Below, one piece after another: positions 23,698 to 33,016 of a stretch of 54,030 nt of DNA. Position numbers and translations under genes: made by a program. Source of the DNA: an uncultured Lachnospiraceae bacterium (GTDB lineage: Bacteria > Bacillota > Clostridia > Lachnospirales > Lachnospiraceae); contig CAJTQO010000011.1 of the NCBI GenBank assembly GCA_910578405.1, forward strand, positions 27,524 to 81,553, read 5' to 3'. Within the stretch, counting starts at the first letter, position 1; each line of letters opens with the position of its first letter. Below the pieces are notes generated by a model. That model was not told the origin of the DNA. It ran no database searches and saw nothing but the letters and a program-made list of their open reading frames with translations.

Positions 23698-24351
23698 ATG
23701 CTGAAAGATGTGGATGCAGTTATTTTTGATTTAGATGGTTCTTTGGTGGATTCCATGTGGATATGGCAGAAAATTGATATTGAATATTTGGGCCGGTTTG
23801 GGATTTCGCTGCCGGAGGGCCTGCAGGGACAGATTGAAGGTATGAGCTTTAGTGAGACGGCAGGCTTTTTTAAGGAACAGTTTGGGATTCCCCATACCAT
23901 CCAGCAGATTAAAGCAGACTGGAATGCCATGGCATGGGATAAATACAGCCATGAGGTTCCGTTAAAGGAGGGCGTGAACCGTTTTCTGGACTGGTGCAGG
24001 GAACAAGGGATACTGCTTGGGATTGCAACGAGCAATTCGCGGGAATTGGTTCAGAATGTGACAGCCGTACATGGCTTAGAGGATTATTTTTCCTGTATAA
24101 TGACAGGCTGTGATGTGGCAAGGGGGAAGCCTTCACCGGATATTTATTTGGCGGTGGCGCAAAAGCTGCAGGTGGAGCCAGGGCGCTGTTTGGTGTTTGA
24201 AGACATTATTCCGGGGATACAGGCAGGAAAGGCTGCAGGTATGAAGGTGTGTGCCGTGGAGGATGCATATTCCATTGTACAGAAAGAGGAGAAAGCGGCG
24301 CTTGCCGATTATTATATTGAAGATTTCCTGGACGAGCGGTTGTATGGATAG
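23698..24351 (+). CDS. HAD-superfamily hydrolase (beta-phosphoglucomutase/phosphatase type)
   Basis: 217 residues. HAD motifs: FDLDGSLVDS (nucleophile Asp near 11 and acid Asp near 13), GIATSNSRELV (motif II), GKPSPDIYL (Lys, motif III) and LVFEDIIPGIQAGKAAGM (motif IV). The helical cap between residues 15 and 85 places it in subfamily I. Phosphoglucomutases and sugar-phosphate phosphatases share this layout; the substrate cannot be told. GGGAGG ribosome site, and it begins a unit with the YgiQ gene. Confidence 0.9.
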   Translation: MLKDVDAVIFDLDGSLVDSMWIWQKIDIEYLGRFGISLPEGLQGQIEGMSFSETAGFFKEQFGIPHTIQQIKADWNAMAWDKYSHEVPLKEGVNRFLDWCREQGILLGIATSNSRELVQNVTAVHGLEDYFSCIMTGCDVARGKPSPDIYLAVAQKLQVEPGRCLVFEDIIPGIQAGKAAGMKVCAVEDAYSIVQKEEKAALADYYIEDFLDERLYG

Positions 24352-24420
24352 GAATAGATAATGCAATTATGTGATACGGAAGGCATGTCCCGCAGGGGCA
24401 ATGGTGGAAGGGTGGTTGCC

Positions 24421-26355
24421 ATGGCAGAGGGATTTTTACCGATTACAAAAGAAGAGATGGATGCACAGGGGATGGAACAATTGGATTTTGTGTATGTGAT
24501 AGGGGATGCTTATGTGGATCATCCCTCTTTTGGCCATGCCATTATCAGCCGTGTTTTGGAAGCGCATGGGTATGCTGTGGGAATTATTTCCCAGCCTGAC
24601 TGGAAGGACGTACAGAGTGTGTGCGTATTCGGACGTCCCCGGCTGGCTTTCCTTGTATCGGCAGGCAATATGGATTCCATGGTAAACCACTATTTTGTGT
24701 CGAAGAAGCGCAGACCCGGGGATGCCTATACGCCGGGAGGGGAAGCGGGGAAGCGGCCGGATCGCGCTTGCGTTGTATATGGGAATCTGATACGCCGGGC
24801 CTACCCGGATGTTCCTATTATTTTGGGCGGCGTGGAGGCCAGTTTACGGCGCCTGGCGCATTATGATTATTGGTCGGACAGCTTTCGCCGGTCAGCGCTG
24901 TTGGATGCACAGGCGGATTTGATTTCTTATGGAATGGGGGAGCATTCCATCGTGGAAATTGCCGATGCTCTGGCAAGCGGCATAGCAGTGCAGGATATTA
25001 CTTTTGTGGCAGGCACAGTTTATAAGACAAAGGATATTTCCGGCATATATGATAGTTTGAAACTGCCTTCTTATGAAGAAATGAAGGAAGAGCCTGTCAA
25101 ATATGCCGCGAGTTTTCGTCTGCAGTATGAGAATACGGATCCCTTTACCGGGAAATATCTGGTGGAAGGATATCCCAACGGAACATATGTGGTGCAGAAT
25201 CCTCCGGCGCTGCCGCTTACAACGCAAGAAATGGATGCGGTCTATGAGCTGCCCTACCAGTATACGTATCATCCTTCTTATGAAGGAAAAGGCGGCGTGC
25301 CGGCCATTACGGAAGTGAAATTTTCCCTGACAAGCAACCGGGGCTGCTTTGGGGGGTGCAATTTTTGCGCATTGACCTTTCATCAGGGCAGGACGGTGCA
25401 GACACGCAGCCATGAATCTATTTTAAAGGAAGCGCAGCGGATGGTGCAGGAGCCGGATTTTAAAGGTTATATTCATGATGTGGGAGGGCCAACGGCCAAT
25501 TTCCGTCACCCTTCCTGTAAGAAACAGATGCAGGCTGGGGTATGTAAAGACAGACAGTGCCTGTATCCTTCTCCATGTAAAAACCTTATGGTGGATCATA
25601 GGGACTATCTGGAGCTTTTGCGGAAGCTGCGGGCATTGGATGGCGTGAAAAAAGTCTTTATCCGTTCCGGCATCCGTTTTGACTATCTGATGGCAGACCG
25701 GGATGACGCCTTTTTCCGGGAACTGGTAGAGCATCATGTGAGCGGTCAGTTGAAAGTGGCTCCGGAGCATATATCGGATAAGGCGCTGCAAAAGATGGGG
25801 AAGCCCGGGCGCGCTGTGTATGAGCGTTTTGTAAAGAAGTATGGCAGAATCAACGAAGAGCTTGGGAAAAAACAGTTTTTGGTGCCGTATTTCATGTCAT
25901 CCCATCCAGGCGCTGCATTAAAGGAAGCCGTGGAGCTGGCGGAGTACCTGCGTGATCTTGGATATATGCCGGAACAGGTGCAGGATTTTTACCCAACCCC
26001 TTCTACCGTGTCCACTGTGATGTATTACACCGGAATAGATCCACGGGATGGGAAAGAGGTTTATGTATGCCGCAATCCCCATGAGAAAGCGATGCAGAGA
26101 GCCCTCATTCAATACCGGAATCCAAACAATTATGAATTGGTTTATGAAGCGTTGCGAAAAGCAGGGCGGGAGGATTTGATTGGTTTTGGGAAAGAATGCC
26201 TGATAAGGCCCCGGCGTTTAGCAAATACTGCACATGACGGTAAAAAGCAGGAAGCCGGGAAGAAGGGGAAGCCCCGGCAAGGGGAGGCAGTCAGAGCATC
26301 CGTTCGGAAAAAGAAGACCATCCGGAATGTCCATAAGAAGAAGCGCGAATCATAA
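24421..26355 (+). CDS. YgiQ family radical SAM protein
   Basis: 644 residues from this start. N-terminal cobalamin-binding-like part (EGFLPITKEEMDAQ, VIGDAYVDHPSFGHAIISR), then the radical-SAM core with LTSNRGCFGGCNFCALTFHQ giving CxxxCxxC for the 4Fe-4S cluster near residues 308-315. The family landmarks DVGGPTANFRHPSCKKQ, KVAPEHISDKALQKMGKPG and DFYPTPSTVSTVMYYTG are present. The C-terminal tail is very basic (RKKKTIRNVHKKKRES). The family function is not established. ATG at 24421 is preferred because family members begin near GFLP and GGAAGGG precedes it; an ATG at 24361 is possible. A small hairpin (GGGTTTG/CAAACCC, 26361-26380) follows the gene. Confidence 0.9.
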   Translation: MAEGFLPITKEEMDAQGMEQLDFVYVIGDAYVDHPSFGHAIISRVLEAHGYAVGIISQPDWKDVQSVCVFGRPRLAFLVSAGNMDSMVNHYFVSKKRRPGDAYTPGGEAGKRPDRACVVYGNLIRRAYPDVPIILGGVEASLRRLAHYDYWSDSFRRSALLDAQADLISYGMGEHSIVEIADALASGIAVQDITFVAGTVYKTKDISGIYDSLKLPSYEEMKEEPVKYAASFRLQYENTDPFTGKYLVEGYPNGTYVVQNPPALPLTTQEMDAVYELPYQYTYHPSYEGKGGVPAITEVKFSLTSNRGCFGGCNFCALTFHQGRTVQTRSHESILKEAQRMVQEPDFKGYIHDVGGPTANFRHPSCKKQMQAGVCKDRQCLYPSPCKNLMVDHRDYLELLRKLRALDGVKKVFIRSGIRFDYLMADRDDAFFRELVEHHVSGQLKVAPEHISDKALQKMGKPGRAVYERFVKKYGRINEELGKKQFLVPYFMSSHPGAALKEAVELAEYLRDLGYMPEQVQDFYPTPSTVSTVMYYTGIDPRDGKEVYVCRNPHEKAMQRALIQYRNPNNYELVYEALRKAGREDLIGFGKECLIRPRRLANTAHDGKKQEAGKKGKPRQGEAVRASVRKKKTIRNVHKKKRES

Positions 26356-26532
26356 AGCCGGGGTTTGTCATAGCAAACCCATAAAGAGCCTAAGAAGACA
26401 GGGAGAAGAGGAAGTTAGGAAGAATCCGGTAAAGGGGGTGTTGCCAGGGAAAATGAAGACAGAAATTCCTTCCTGCCAGTTGGCAGAAAAGAGGGGAAGA
26501 TAACGCAGAATTTGGAAAGGAGGACTGGAAGT

Positions 26533-27327
26533 ATGGGGAAGAAGAAAGGGAAGAATATCATCATTATTACAGGGGCGTCTTCAGGAATCGGGCAGGAATT
26601 TGCTGTGCGTCTGGACACGCTTTTATATAAGGCAGATGAAATATGGCTGATAGCAAGGCGTGAGGAACGGTTAAAGGAATTGGCCAGACTCATGGACATT
26701 CCTGCCAGGATACTCCCCATGGATGTGGCGGATGAAGAGGGGATAAAGAATTTTGCCCAAATACTGGCAGAAGAGGAACCCAAAATCCGTATGCTGGTAA
26801 ACTGTGCAGGCTTTGGCCTGATGGGCCGGGTGGACAGCTTGAGCCTGGAGGAGCAGGTGGCTATGCTGAAAGTGAACTGTGAAGCATTGACAAAGATTAC
26901 ATGGCATTGTCTGCCATATATGAAAAAAAACAGCCGTCTGATACAACTGGCTTCCAGCGCCGCTTTCCTGCCTCAGAAAAAATTTGCCGTATATGCGGCG
27001 ACCAAGTCCTATGTGCTGAGCTTTTCCATGGCGCTGCGGGAGGAATTAAAGAAAAAGGGCATATGGGTAACTGCGGTCTGTCCGGGGCCGGTGGAAACGG
27101 AATTCTTTGATATTGCTGAGAAATACGGTTCTACCCTGGCTATCAAGAAACTGACTATGGTACCAGTGTCCAAGGCAGTGACGCAGGCGCTGCGTGATTC
27201 CAGAGATAAAAAAGCGGTATCGGTCTGCAGCCTGCCTATCAAGGCTTTCCATGTGATTGCAAAAGTTTTGCCCCATACATGGATGCTGGGCATTATGAGC
27301 ATGATGTATGGGAAGGATGAAGAATGA
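26533..27327 (+). CDS. Short-chain dehydrogenase/reductase
   Basis: 264 residues with a full SDR set: TGASSGIG cofactor loop (residues 13-20), MDVAD, NCAG (near 96), catalytic Ser in LASSAAFLP, and the YAATK Tyr-Lys pair near 159-163, then CPGPVETEFF. The Arg in IARREER suggests NADP preference. The substrate is unknown. ATG at 26533 has AAAGGAGG at 26517-26523. The last four bases overlap the next start as ATGA, so the two are translated together. Confidence 0.92.
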   Translation: MGKKKGKNIIIITGASSGIGQEFAVRLDTLLYKADEIWLIARREERLKELARLMDIPARILPMDVADEEGIKNFAQILAEEEPKIRMLVNCAGFGLMGRVDSLSLEEQVAMLKVNCEALTKITWHCLPYMKKNSRLIQLASSAAFLPQKKFAVYAATKSYVLSFSMALREELKKKGIWVTAVCPGPVETEFFDIAEKYGSTLAIKKLTMVPVSKAVTQALRDSRDKKAVSVCSLPIKAFHVIAKVLPHTWMLGIMSMMYGKDEE

Positions 27328-27890
27328 AAAATAAAAAAGCAGTAAAAGGGCAATATGGATATATTAAAAGGCAGCAGAAGGCAGTAACGCTCCGGACAGT
27401 TTTAATGTTTGGGTTGTCTCTTGCTATTTTTGGCATGGGACTATGGTCTGTGGGAACAAAGAAGAATCTGCTCACGGTGGTGGCGGTGTTGGGCTGCCTG
27501 CCAGCCAGTAAGAGTGCGGTAAGTATGATTATGTTCCTGCGGGCGAAAGGATGTTCCGAAAAAGTAAAGGAGGAAGTGGAGAGGTGCGGTGAAGGGCTGT
27601 TCCAGCTATATGATATGATATTTACCTCTTATGAGAAAAATTATCAGGTCAGTCATATGGCTATCAGTGGACGGCTGGTTTGTGGATATACGGAAGATGT
27701 GAAATGTGATGTCAAAGCGTGTGGGAAACATTTGGATGCGCTATTAAAACAAGGCGGCTGCAAAGGCGTGACAGTTAAGATTTATGATAGGCTGGAAGCT
27801 TACTGTGAAGGTTTGGAGAACCTGGGCAAGCAGGGGGCGGAGCCGGCGCCGGAAGAGATTCTGGTGAATTTGCTGGCGGTTGCTTTGTAA
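27324..27890 (+). CDS. Hypothetical membrane protein coupled to the SDR gene
   Basis: 188 residues. Basic N-terminus (MKNKKAVKGQYGYIKRQQKA), two membrane helices (about 23-43 and 49-70), then a soluble cytoplasmic domain of about 115 residues with several cysteines (KCDVKACGKHLDALLKQGGC). I do not recognise a family. The ATGA overlap with the SDR gene argues that the two act together, maybe with this protein holding the SDR at the membrane. A small stem GCGGT/ACCGC followed by TTTT (27986-28007) lies beyond. Confidence 0.75.
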   Translation: MKNKKAVKGQYGYIKRQQKAVTLRTVLMFGLSLAIFGMGLWSVGTKKNLLTVVAVLGCLPASKSAVSMIMFLRAKGCSEKVKEEVERCGEGLFQLYDMIFTSYEKNYQVSHMAISGRLVCGYTEDVKCDVKACGKHLDALLKQGGCKGVTVKIYDRLEAYCEGLENLGKQGAEPAPEEILVNLLAVAL

Positions 27891-27985
27891 GGTGCAAAGA
27901 TAGATAGGAATTGAGTAATATGGGCTGGAGTCAATAGTCCATAGTGGAAATGACGGCGCCAGATTAGATAAGGGCTAATGGAATG

Positions 27986-28007
27986 GCGGTTCAGAATTAC
28001 CGCTTTT
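27986..28007 (+). terminator. Weak terminator-like hairpin before flagellin
   Basis: GCGGT (27986-27990), loop of eight, ACCGC (27999-28003), then TTTT. It may end the SDR unit. The rest of the gap to 28129 has no clear SigA or sigma-28 promoter. Confidence 0.4.
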
Positions 28008-28129
28008 GCGGAAAGGAGAGAAAGGGTCCGTATGGGGGCCAAACAGGAGGAATGTGCCTGGGAAGCAGACAGCGTCTTACGGGAACCTATAAAAATATTC
28101 TAAAAAATCATGAAAAAGGGGGCTTTTCT

Positions 28130-29905
28130 ATGGTATTAAAACATAATTTGACAGCGCTCAATGCGCAAAGGACATATAGCATTTCAGCAAAAAGCAAGGC
28201 AAGCTCTTCGGAGAAACTGTCTTCAGGCTACCGAATCAACCGGGCGTCAGATGATGCGGCGGGCCTTTCCATTTCAGAGAAGATGCGCAGGCAGTTACGG
28301 GGGTTGTCACAGGGAGTCCAGAATTCGGATGACGGGGTTTCCTTATGTCAGGTGGCCGATGGGGCTTTGGGGGAAGTGAGCGAAATGCTGCACCGCATCA
28401 CAGAGCTTTCTATCCAGTCAGCAAACGGAACCTATACGGCTACGGAACGTTCAGCCATTCAGCGGGAAATTAACCAGATTATGAGTGAAATTGACCGGAT
28501 TGGGGATGATACTGCATTCAATGAAACGCAAATCTTCAAAGGGTACGATTCAATTATTATGAACAGGGATGGTTCCAGCGGGTCAATAGGAGATGTTCCT
28601 TTCCAGGATTTTAAACTGGCGGATGTGGATTTGGGAGAAACGCCTTTTCAGGGTTCCACGGACCCGAATCATTTAAATTTGAGCGCTATTGTAAGGAACC
28701 CGGATCTTGCGGCAAATGGTTCTGGATTTAACCTGATTTATGGAAATGGGAGTACGTCCCAATCCTCCATAAAACTAAGTTATACGGTTAACGGGCAGGC
28801 AAAGCAGCTTTATGCAGTATTAAATAAAGATGACTTCCCCGCTTCAAATTTTACTTACCAGAATAATACTTTTAGCAGGGATATCCAATATACAAATGAT
28901 GATGGTGTGGATATAACAATAACGCAACATGTGAGTGTTCATGATGGAGGCGCCCAATATAAGTATTACGGTGTCTCTTATGAAGTAAAAAATAATAGCG
29001 GCCCTGATATTGCGGATTTAGAGTTAGGGTTTTTGTTCCATGCTGATACGGCTTACAATAACAATGATAGGTGTGAAGGTTACTTTGTAAATGGGAACAG
29101 GGTGGAAAATGTTTCCGTGTATGACCGGAAAAACCAGAATACTGGAAATACGTCTCCTTATTATCATGAGGAGGCAATCAATTCTTTTTCCATTGTGGAT
29201 GTGGACAATGCGCTTCCTTTTACGGAAAAAATAGTATTTGACAATTCCCTTACCGCGCCAGATTATGTATCCATGGGACATTATACAGAGGTGAATAAAT
29301 GGGGCTTCCATACAAACCAATCTAACCTTGGAGGGGATACGAATCGGATGGATTTGGGATTCAACTTGATTTGGGACAGTATTCCTTTGACAGGCGGACA
29401 GACTAAGACCTTTGGTTTCCAATATGGGATTAATGCTTTGGAATCAGACGATAATTTGGCAGGGGTTCATACTTCCAGGGATTTAAAGCCGATAGTTTCC
29501 CATGATCCGGATTATGCTTTATGGATACAGTCTGGGGGAGAGAGCGGCGAAGGCATGTGGCTGGATATCGGGGAAATGAATTCCAAATCCCTTGGCATCA
29601 GTGAGATTGACGTAACGACAGTCAAAGGAGCGACAGAAGCGATAGGGAAGACAAGGGATGCGCTCACCAATCTTTCCAATAACCGCAGCAGGATAGGGGC
29701 GCAGCAGAACCGACTGGAAGCTTCCATGTCCGGCGGACGGAATACCGTAGAAAATACAACGGCAGCCGAATCCAGGATAAGGGATACGGATATGGCCAAG
29801 GAAATGGTATACCATTCTATGATTAATGTATTGTCGCAGACAGGGGAAGCTATGATGGCGCAGGCCAATAAAACAAAGCAGGAAGTGGTTTCTTTATTGC
29901 AGTAG
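28130..29905 (+). CDS. fliC: Flagellin with a large central insert
   Basis: 591 residues. Conserved flagellin ends: N-terminal D0/D1 (1 to about 140: MVLKHNLTALNAQRTYS, SSEKLSSGYRINRASDDAAG, LHRITELSIQSANGTYT) and C-terminal D1/D0 (about 475-591: DTDMAKEMVYHSMINVLSQ, GEAMMAQANKTKQEVVSLLQ). Arg and Glu of the TLR5-contact stretch (LHRITEL, compare LQRVREL) are kept. The middle third (about 145-475) is a beta-rich, Asn/Asp/Tyr-rich domain not typical of short flagellins. It has no HExxH, so it is not a flagellinolysin. The filament subunit is exported without a signal peptide. ATG at 28130 has AAAAAGGGGG upstream. No other flagellar gene is in the window. Confidence 0.94.
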   Translation: MVLKHNLTALNAQRTYSISAKSKASSSEKLSSGYRINRASDDAAGLSISEKMRRQLRGLSQGVQNSDDGVSLCQVADGALGEVSEMLHRITELSIQSANGTYTATERSAIQREINQIMSEIDRIGDDTAFNETQIFKGYDSIIMNRDGSSGSIGDVPFQDFKLADVDLGETPFQGSTDPNHLNLSAIVRNPDLAANGSGFNLIYGNGSTSQSSIKLSYTVNGQAKQLYAVLNKDDFPASNFTYQNNTFSRDIQYTNDDGVDITITQHVSVHDGGAQYKYYGVSYEVKNNSGPDIADLELGFLFHADTAYNNNDRCEGYFVNGNRVENVSVYDRKNQNTGNTSPYYHEEAINSFSIVDVDNALPFTEKIVFDNSLTAPDYVSMGHYTEVNKWGFHTNQSNLGGDTNRMDLGFNLIWDSIPLTGGQTKTFGFQYGINALESDDNLAGVHTSRDLKPIVSHDPDYALWIQSGGESGEGMWLDIGEMNSKSLGISEIDVTTVKGATEAIGKTRDALTNLSNNRSRIGAQQNRLEASMSGGRNTVENTTAAESRIRDTDMAKEMVYHSMINVLSQTGEAMMAQANKTKQEVVSLLQ

Positions 29906-30075
29906 AAAACAGTAAGGTGAAAGAAAGGAAGAGTAAGGAAATTCCCGGGCCGGCGCCGTCCATGGGAGTCAGAAGAGCGTTTACATACTTTTTGTATTCT
30001 CAGGAAAGACGCTGGTTTCCGGGAAAACATGCTGAAACAATGAATTTGAAATAGCGGGAATATGGTGGAAAGTTC

Positions 30076-31164
30076 ATGGTAGAACTTATAATTAAGGAAA
30101 ATGAGGCAGGACAGCGTCTTGATAAGTTCCTGCATAAATATATGAAAGAAGCAGGAAATGGTTTCCTGTATAAAATGCTGCGTAAGAAAAACATTACGTT
30201 AAATGGGAAAAAAGCTGAGGGCAGTGAGAAGCTTTGCATGGGAGATGCAGTGAAGCTATTTCTTTCGCAAGACACAATCGTTAAGTTTGGCGGACGGCTG
30301 CCGGGGCAGGAAGCGCTTCACGAACCTGGAGAAGGATATGAAGCAAAGATGGGGAGTCAGGGAAGAAAAGACAGTGCAAATGGGGGGAAGGGACAGCGCA
30401 AACCGCAGCCGGAACCGTATAAGCTGGCTTACAGGGAATTGGAAGGGGTGGATGTGGTTTTTAAAAACCATCATATTCTGATTTTGAATAAACCGACAGG
30501 GATTCTGACGCAGAAATCTGCGCCGGAGGATCTTTCCCTGAATGAATGGCTGCTTGGTTATTTGTTGGTACGGGGGGAAAGGAAGGAAGAAGAATTGCAT
30601 ACTTTCCGCCCGTCTGTCTGCAACCGTCTGGACAGGAATACATCCGGGCTGGTCATCTGCGGTAAAACATTGTCTGGCAGCCAGAAAATAAGTGAATTGT
30701 TACGGGAAAGGAGCCTGCGTAAATTTTACCGACTGTATGTAAAAGGCCGGGTTACGGAAGCTTCTTTTGCGGAAGGCTATCTGAGGAAGGATGGCGGCAC
30801 GAACAGGGTTACCTTGGTGAAAGAAGCGGAAGGGGCGTCTTATATCCGGACGAATTATAAACCATTAACCTATAGTAAGGATATGACGCTGCTGGAGGCA
30901 GAGCTGATTACCGGAAAAACGCACCAGATTCGGCTGCACCTGTCCGGGCTGGGACATCCGGTTTTGGGTGATTATAAATATGGGGACAAAAGCTTTAACG
31001 ACAGATACCGGAAGAAATATGGAGTGGAGAGCCAGCTTTTGCATGCATGTCGTTTGGAATTCCCTAAGATGGACGGGGAGTTTGAAAGCCTGTCAGGGAA
31101 AGTGTATACAGCGCCGGAACCGGAATTGTTCGTACGGGTTGGGAAAGGGGAATCGCTTTTGTAA
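30076..31164 (+). CDS. RluA-family pseudouridine synthase
   Basis: 362 residues. N-terminal S4 RNA-binding domain (about 8-65, AGQRLDKFLHKYMKEAGNGF), a linker rich in Gly/Lys, then the catalytic domain with VCNRLDRNTSGLVICGK (catalytic Asp near 182), RKFYRLYVKG, and ITGKTHQIRLHLSGLGHPVLGDYKYG. The family converts uridine to pseudouridine in 23S rRNA or tRNA. Closest to the RluC/RluD group by layout; the exact site is unknown. GGTGGAAAG precedes the ATG. The following recU lies 51 bases downstream. Confidence 0.93.
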   Translation: MVELIIKENEAGQRLDKFLHKYMKEAGNGFLYKMLRKKNITLNGKKAEGSEKLCMGDAVKLFLSQDTIVKFGGRLPGQEALHEPGEGYEAKMGSQGRKDSANGGKGQRKPQPEPYKLAYRELEGVDVVFKNHHILILNKPTGILTQKSAPEDLSLNEWLLGYLLVRGERKEEELHTFRPSVCNRLDRNTSGLVICGKTLSGSQKISELLRERSLRKFYRLYVKGRVTEASFAEGYLRKDGGTNRVTLVKEAEGASYIRTNYKPLTYSKDMTLLEAELITGKTHQIRLHLSGLGHPVLGDYKYGDKSFNDRYRKKYGVESQLLHACRLEFPKMDGEFESLSGKVYTAPEPELFVRVGKGESLL

Positions 31165-31215
31165 AAGGGAGGTTGTACAAAAAACGTATAACAGGGAAAT
31201 TAGAGGGACAGGCAG

Positions 31216-31749
31216 ATGGCGACTTGGAATTCCAGAGGGCTTAGGGGCTCTACATTGGAGGATTTGATTAACAGGACAAATGAGATATATTTAGAGAACG
31301 GACTGGCCCTAATTCAGAAAATTCCGACGCCAATTACGCCTGTCAATATTGATAAGGAGAGCCGGCACATTACACTGGCCTATTTTGGGCAGAAGAGTAC
31401 CGTGGATTATATTGGGGCCGTGCAGGGAATTCCGGTCTGCTTTGATGCGAAAGAGTGCGCGGTGGATACGTTTGCCCTGCAGAATATCCACGAACACCAG
31501 GTAGAGTTTATGAGGCAGTTTGAGAAACAGGGTGGGATTGCCTTTTTTATTATTTATTATACGCATAAGGATTTATTCTATTATCTGCCCTATGAAATGC
31601 TTCGCTATTTTTGGGACAGGGCGGCGCAGGGGGGCAGAAAGAGTTTCCGTTTTGAAGAGCTGAACCCGGAATACATTATGCCGCAGAAAAGCGGGGTTTT
31701 CGTTCCTTTTCTGGATATGATGCAGAAGGATTTGGATGATAGAGAATAG
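31216..31749 (+). CDS. recU: Holliday junction resolvase RecU
   Basis: 177 residues, full length for this Firmicutes endonuclease. It keeps the nuclease pattern: NSRGLRGSTLEDLINRTNEI (Glu in the E-x(2)-I-N motif), KIPTPITPV, AYFGQKSTVDYIG (Asp) and PVCFDAKEC (Asp-Ala-Lys in place of Glu-Ala-Lys). It resolves four-way junctions in recombination and chromosome segregation. In Bacillus recU sits beside a penicillin-binding protein gene; here it sits between rluA and hisZ. The ribosome site is weak. Confidence 0.92.
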   Translation: MATWNSRGLRGSTLEDLINRTNEIYLENGLALIQKIPTPITPVNIDKESRHITLAYFGQKSTVDYIGAVQGIPVCFDAKECAVDTFALQNIHEHQVEFMRQFEKQGGIAFFIIYYTHKDLFYYLPYEMLRYFWDRAAQGGRKSFRFEELNPEYIMPQKSGVFVPFLDMMQKDLDDRE

Positions 31750-31880
31750 CCGGGAATGGTATTTTCAGGCGTTGTCAGGCGGATTTGACAATGCGCTGTA
31801 TGGTGAAAAGCAGAAACAAAGCTGGCATATTTACGGAGAAAACAGGAAAGGGGAAGAGAAAAAGCGGAAAGGGATTGGAT

Positions 31881-33005
31881 ATGGACAAAAAGTTGGTACA
31901 TACGCCGGAAGGCGTGCGGGATATCTATGGCGAGGAATATGCGGCGAAGCTGGCTGTGGAAAGACGGATGATGGGGAAGGTGCGCGGATATGGATACGAA
32001 GACATCCAAACGCCCACTTTTGAGTTTTTTGATGTGTTTTCCAGGGAAGTGGGAACCACGCCTTCCAGGGAGCTTTACAAATTCTTTGACAAAGAAGGGA
32101 ATACGCTGGTACTGCGCCCGGATTTCACGCCTTCCATGGCACGGTGTGCGGCAAAATATTTTATGGAGGAAGACGTGCCGATTCGTTTCTGCTATTTAGG
32201 AAATACTTTCACCAACACTTCCAACCTGCAGGGAAAGTTAAAGGAAGTGACCCAAATGGGAGCGGAGTTAATTGGGGACGGCTCTGTGGAAGCGGATGCA
32301 GAGATGGTGGCTATGGTGATTGAATCGCTGTTGGAGACAGGTCTTGGGGATTTCCAGCTAAGCATTGGGAATGTGGAATATTTTAAAGGGATTTGCGCAC
32401 AGGCCGGATTGGATGAGGAAACGGAGCTGGAGCTGAGGGAATATATTTCCGGGAAGAATTATTTTGGCGCGGAAGAACTGTTGTCAGAGAAGGAAGCGCC
32501 GTCCGGCTGCCGGGAAGCAATCCTGAAAGTAACGGATTTATTTGGGACGACCGATGCCCTTAGTTTAGCGAAAGAACTGGCTGCCGGCAACAGCCGCTCC
32601 CTGAAAGCGGTGGAACGGCTGGAAAAGCTGTATGAGACACTATGCTTGTATGGAGTGGAAAAGTATGTCTCTTTTGACCTTGGCATGTTGAGCAAATACA
32701 ATTACTATACAGGCGTAATATTCAAAGTCTATACATACGGCATAGGCGATGCGCTGGTAAAGGGAGGAAGGTATGACACGCTGCTGGGGCGTTTCGGCAA
32801 AGAAGCCCCGGCCATCGGGTTTATGGCGGTAATGGATGACTTAATGGCGGCGCTGTCCCGCCAGAACATTGCCGTGGAGGTTCCGGGGAAAGCGGCGGTA
32901 GTGGAATACACATATACAGACTATAAGGAAAAATTGGAGATTGTGAAAAAAATGCGCAAAGAAGGCCGCAGAGTGACTTTGCGCCCCACACAAAACGTAA
33001 AGTAG
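31881..33005 (+). CDS. hisZ: ATP phosphoribosyltransferase regulatory subunit, short C-terminus
   Basis: 374 residues. A histidyl-tRNA-synthetase-like catalytic fold without the anticodon-binding domain: HTPEGVRDIYGEEY, REVGTTPSRELYKFFDKEGN, LVLRPDFTPSMAR, FCYLGNTFTNTS, KEVTQMGAELIG and DALVKGGRYDTLLGRFG. HisZ joins short-form HisG to make the histidine-feedback-regulated enzyme, and hisG follows. Members known to me run about 20-40 residues longer; this one stops soon after GRRVTLRPTQNVK, right where a repeat-rich gap starts. ATG at 31881 with AAAGG upstream is chosen. Confidence 0.9.
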   Translation: MDKKLVHTPEGVRDIYGEEYAAKLAVERRMMGKVRGYGYEDIQTPTFEFFDVFSREVGTTPSRELYKFFDKEGNTLVLRPDFTPSMARCAAKYFMEEDVPIRFCYLGNTFTNTSNLQGKLKEVTQMGAELIGDGSVEADAEMVAMVIESLLETGLGDFQLSIGNVEYFKGICAQAGLDEETELELREYISGKNYFGAEELLSEKEAPSGCREAILKVTDLFGTTDALSLAKELAAGNSRSLKAVERLEKLYETLCLYGVEKYVSFDLGMLSKYNYYTGVIFKVYTYGIGDALVKGGRYDTLLGRFGKEAPAIGFMAVMDDLMAALSRQNIAVEVPGKAAVVEYTYTDYKEKLEIVKKMRKEGRRVTLRPTQNVK

Positions 33006-33016
33006 CGTAAGAGGGG

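Noticed and set aside
28031..28102. 23-codon ORF between the hypothetical gene and flagellin
   Set aside because: It has a fair ribosome site but is too short and has no recognisable features.
27890..28130. Sigma-28 promoter for flagellin
   Set aside because: No TAAA-N15-GCCGATAA match in the gap; a GCCAGATTA stretch lacks a proper -35.
28130..29905. Flagellinolysin (protease-bearing flagellin)
   Set aside because: The central insert has no HExxH zinc motif.
31881..33005. Histidyl-tRNA synthetase
   Set aside because: No anticodon-binding domain, and it sits directly before short-form hisG, so HisZ fits.
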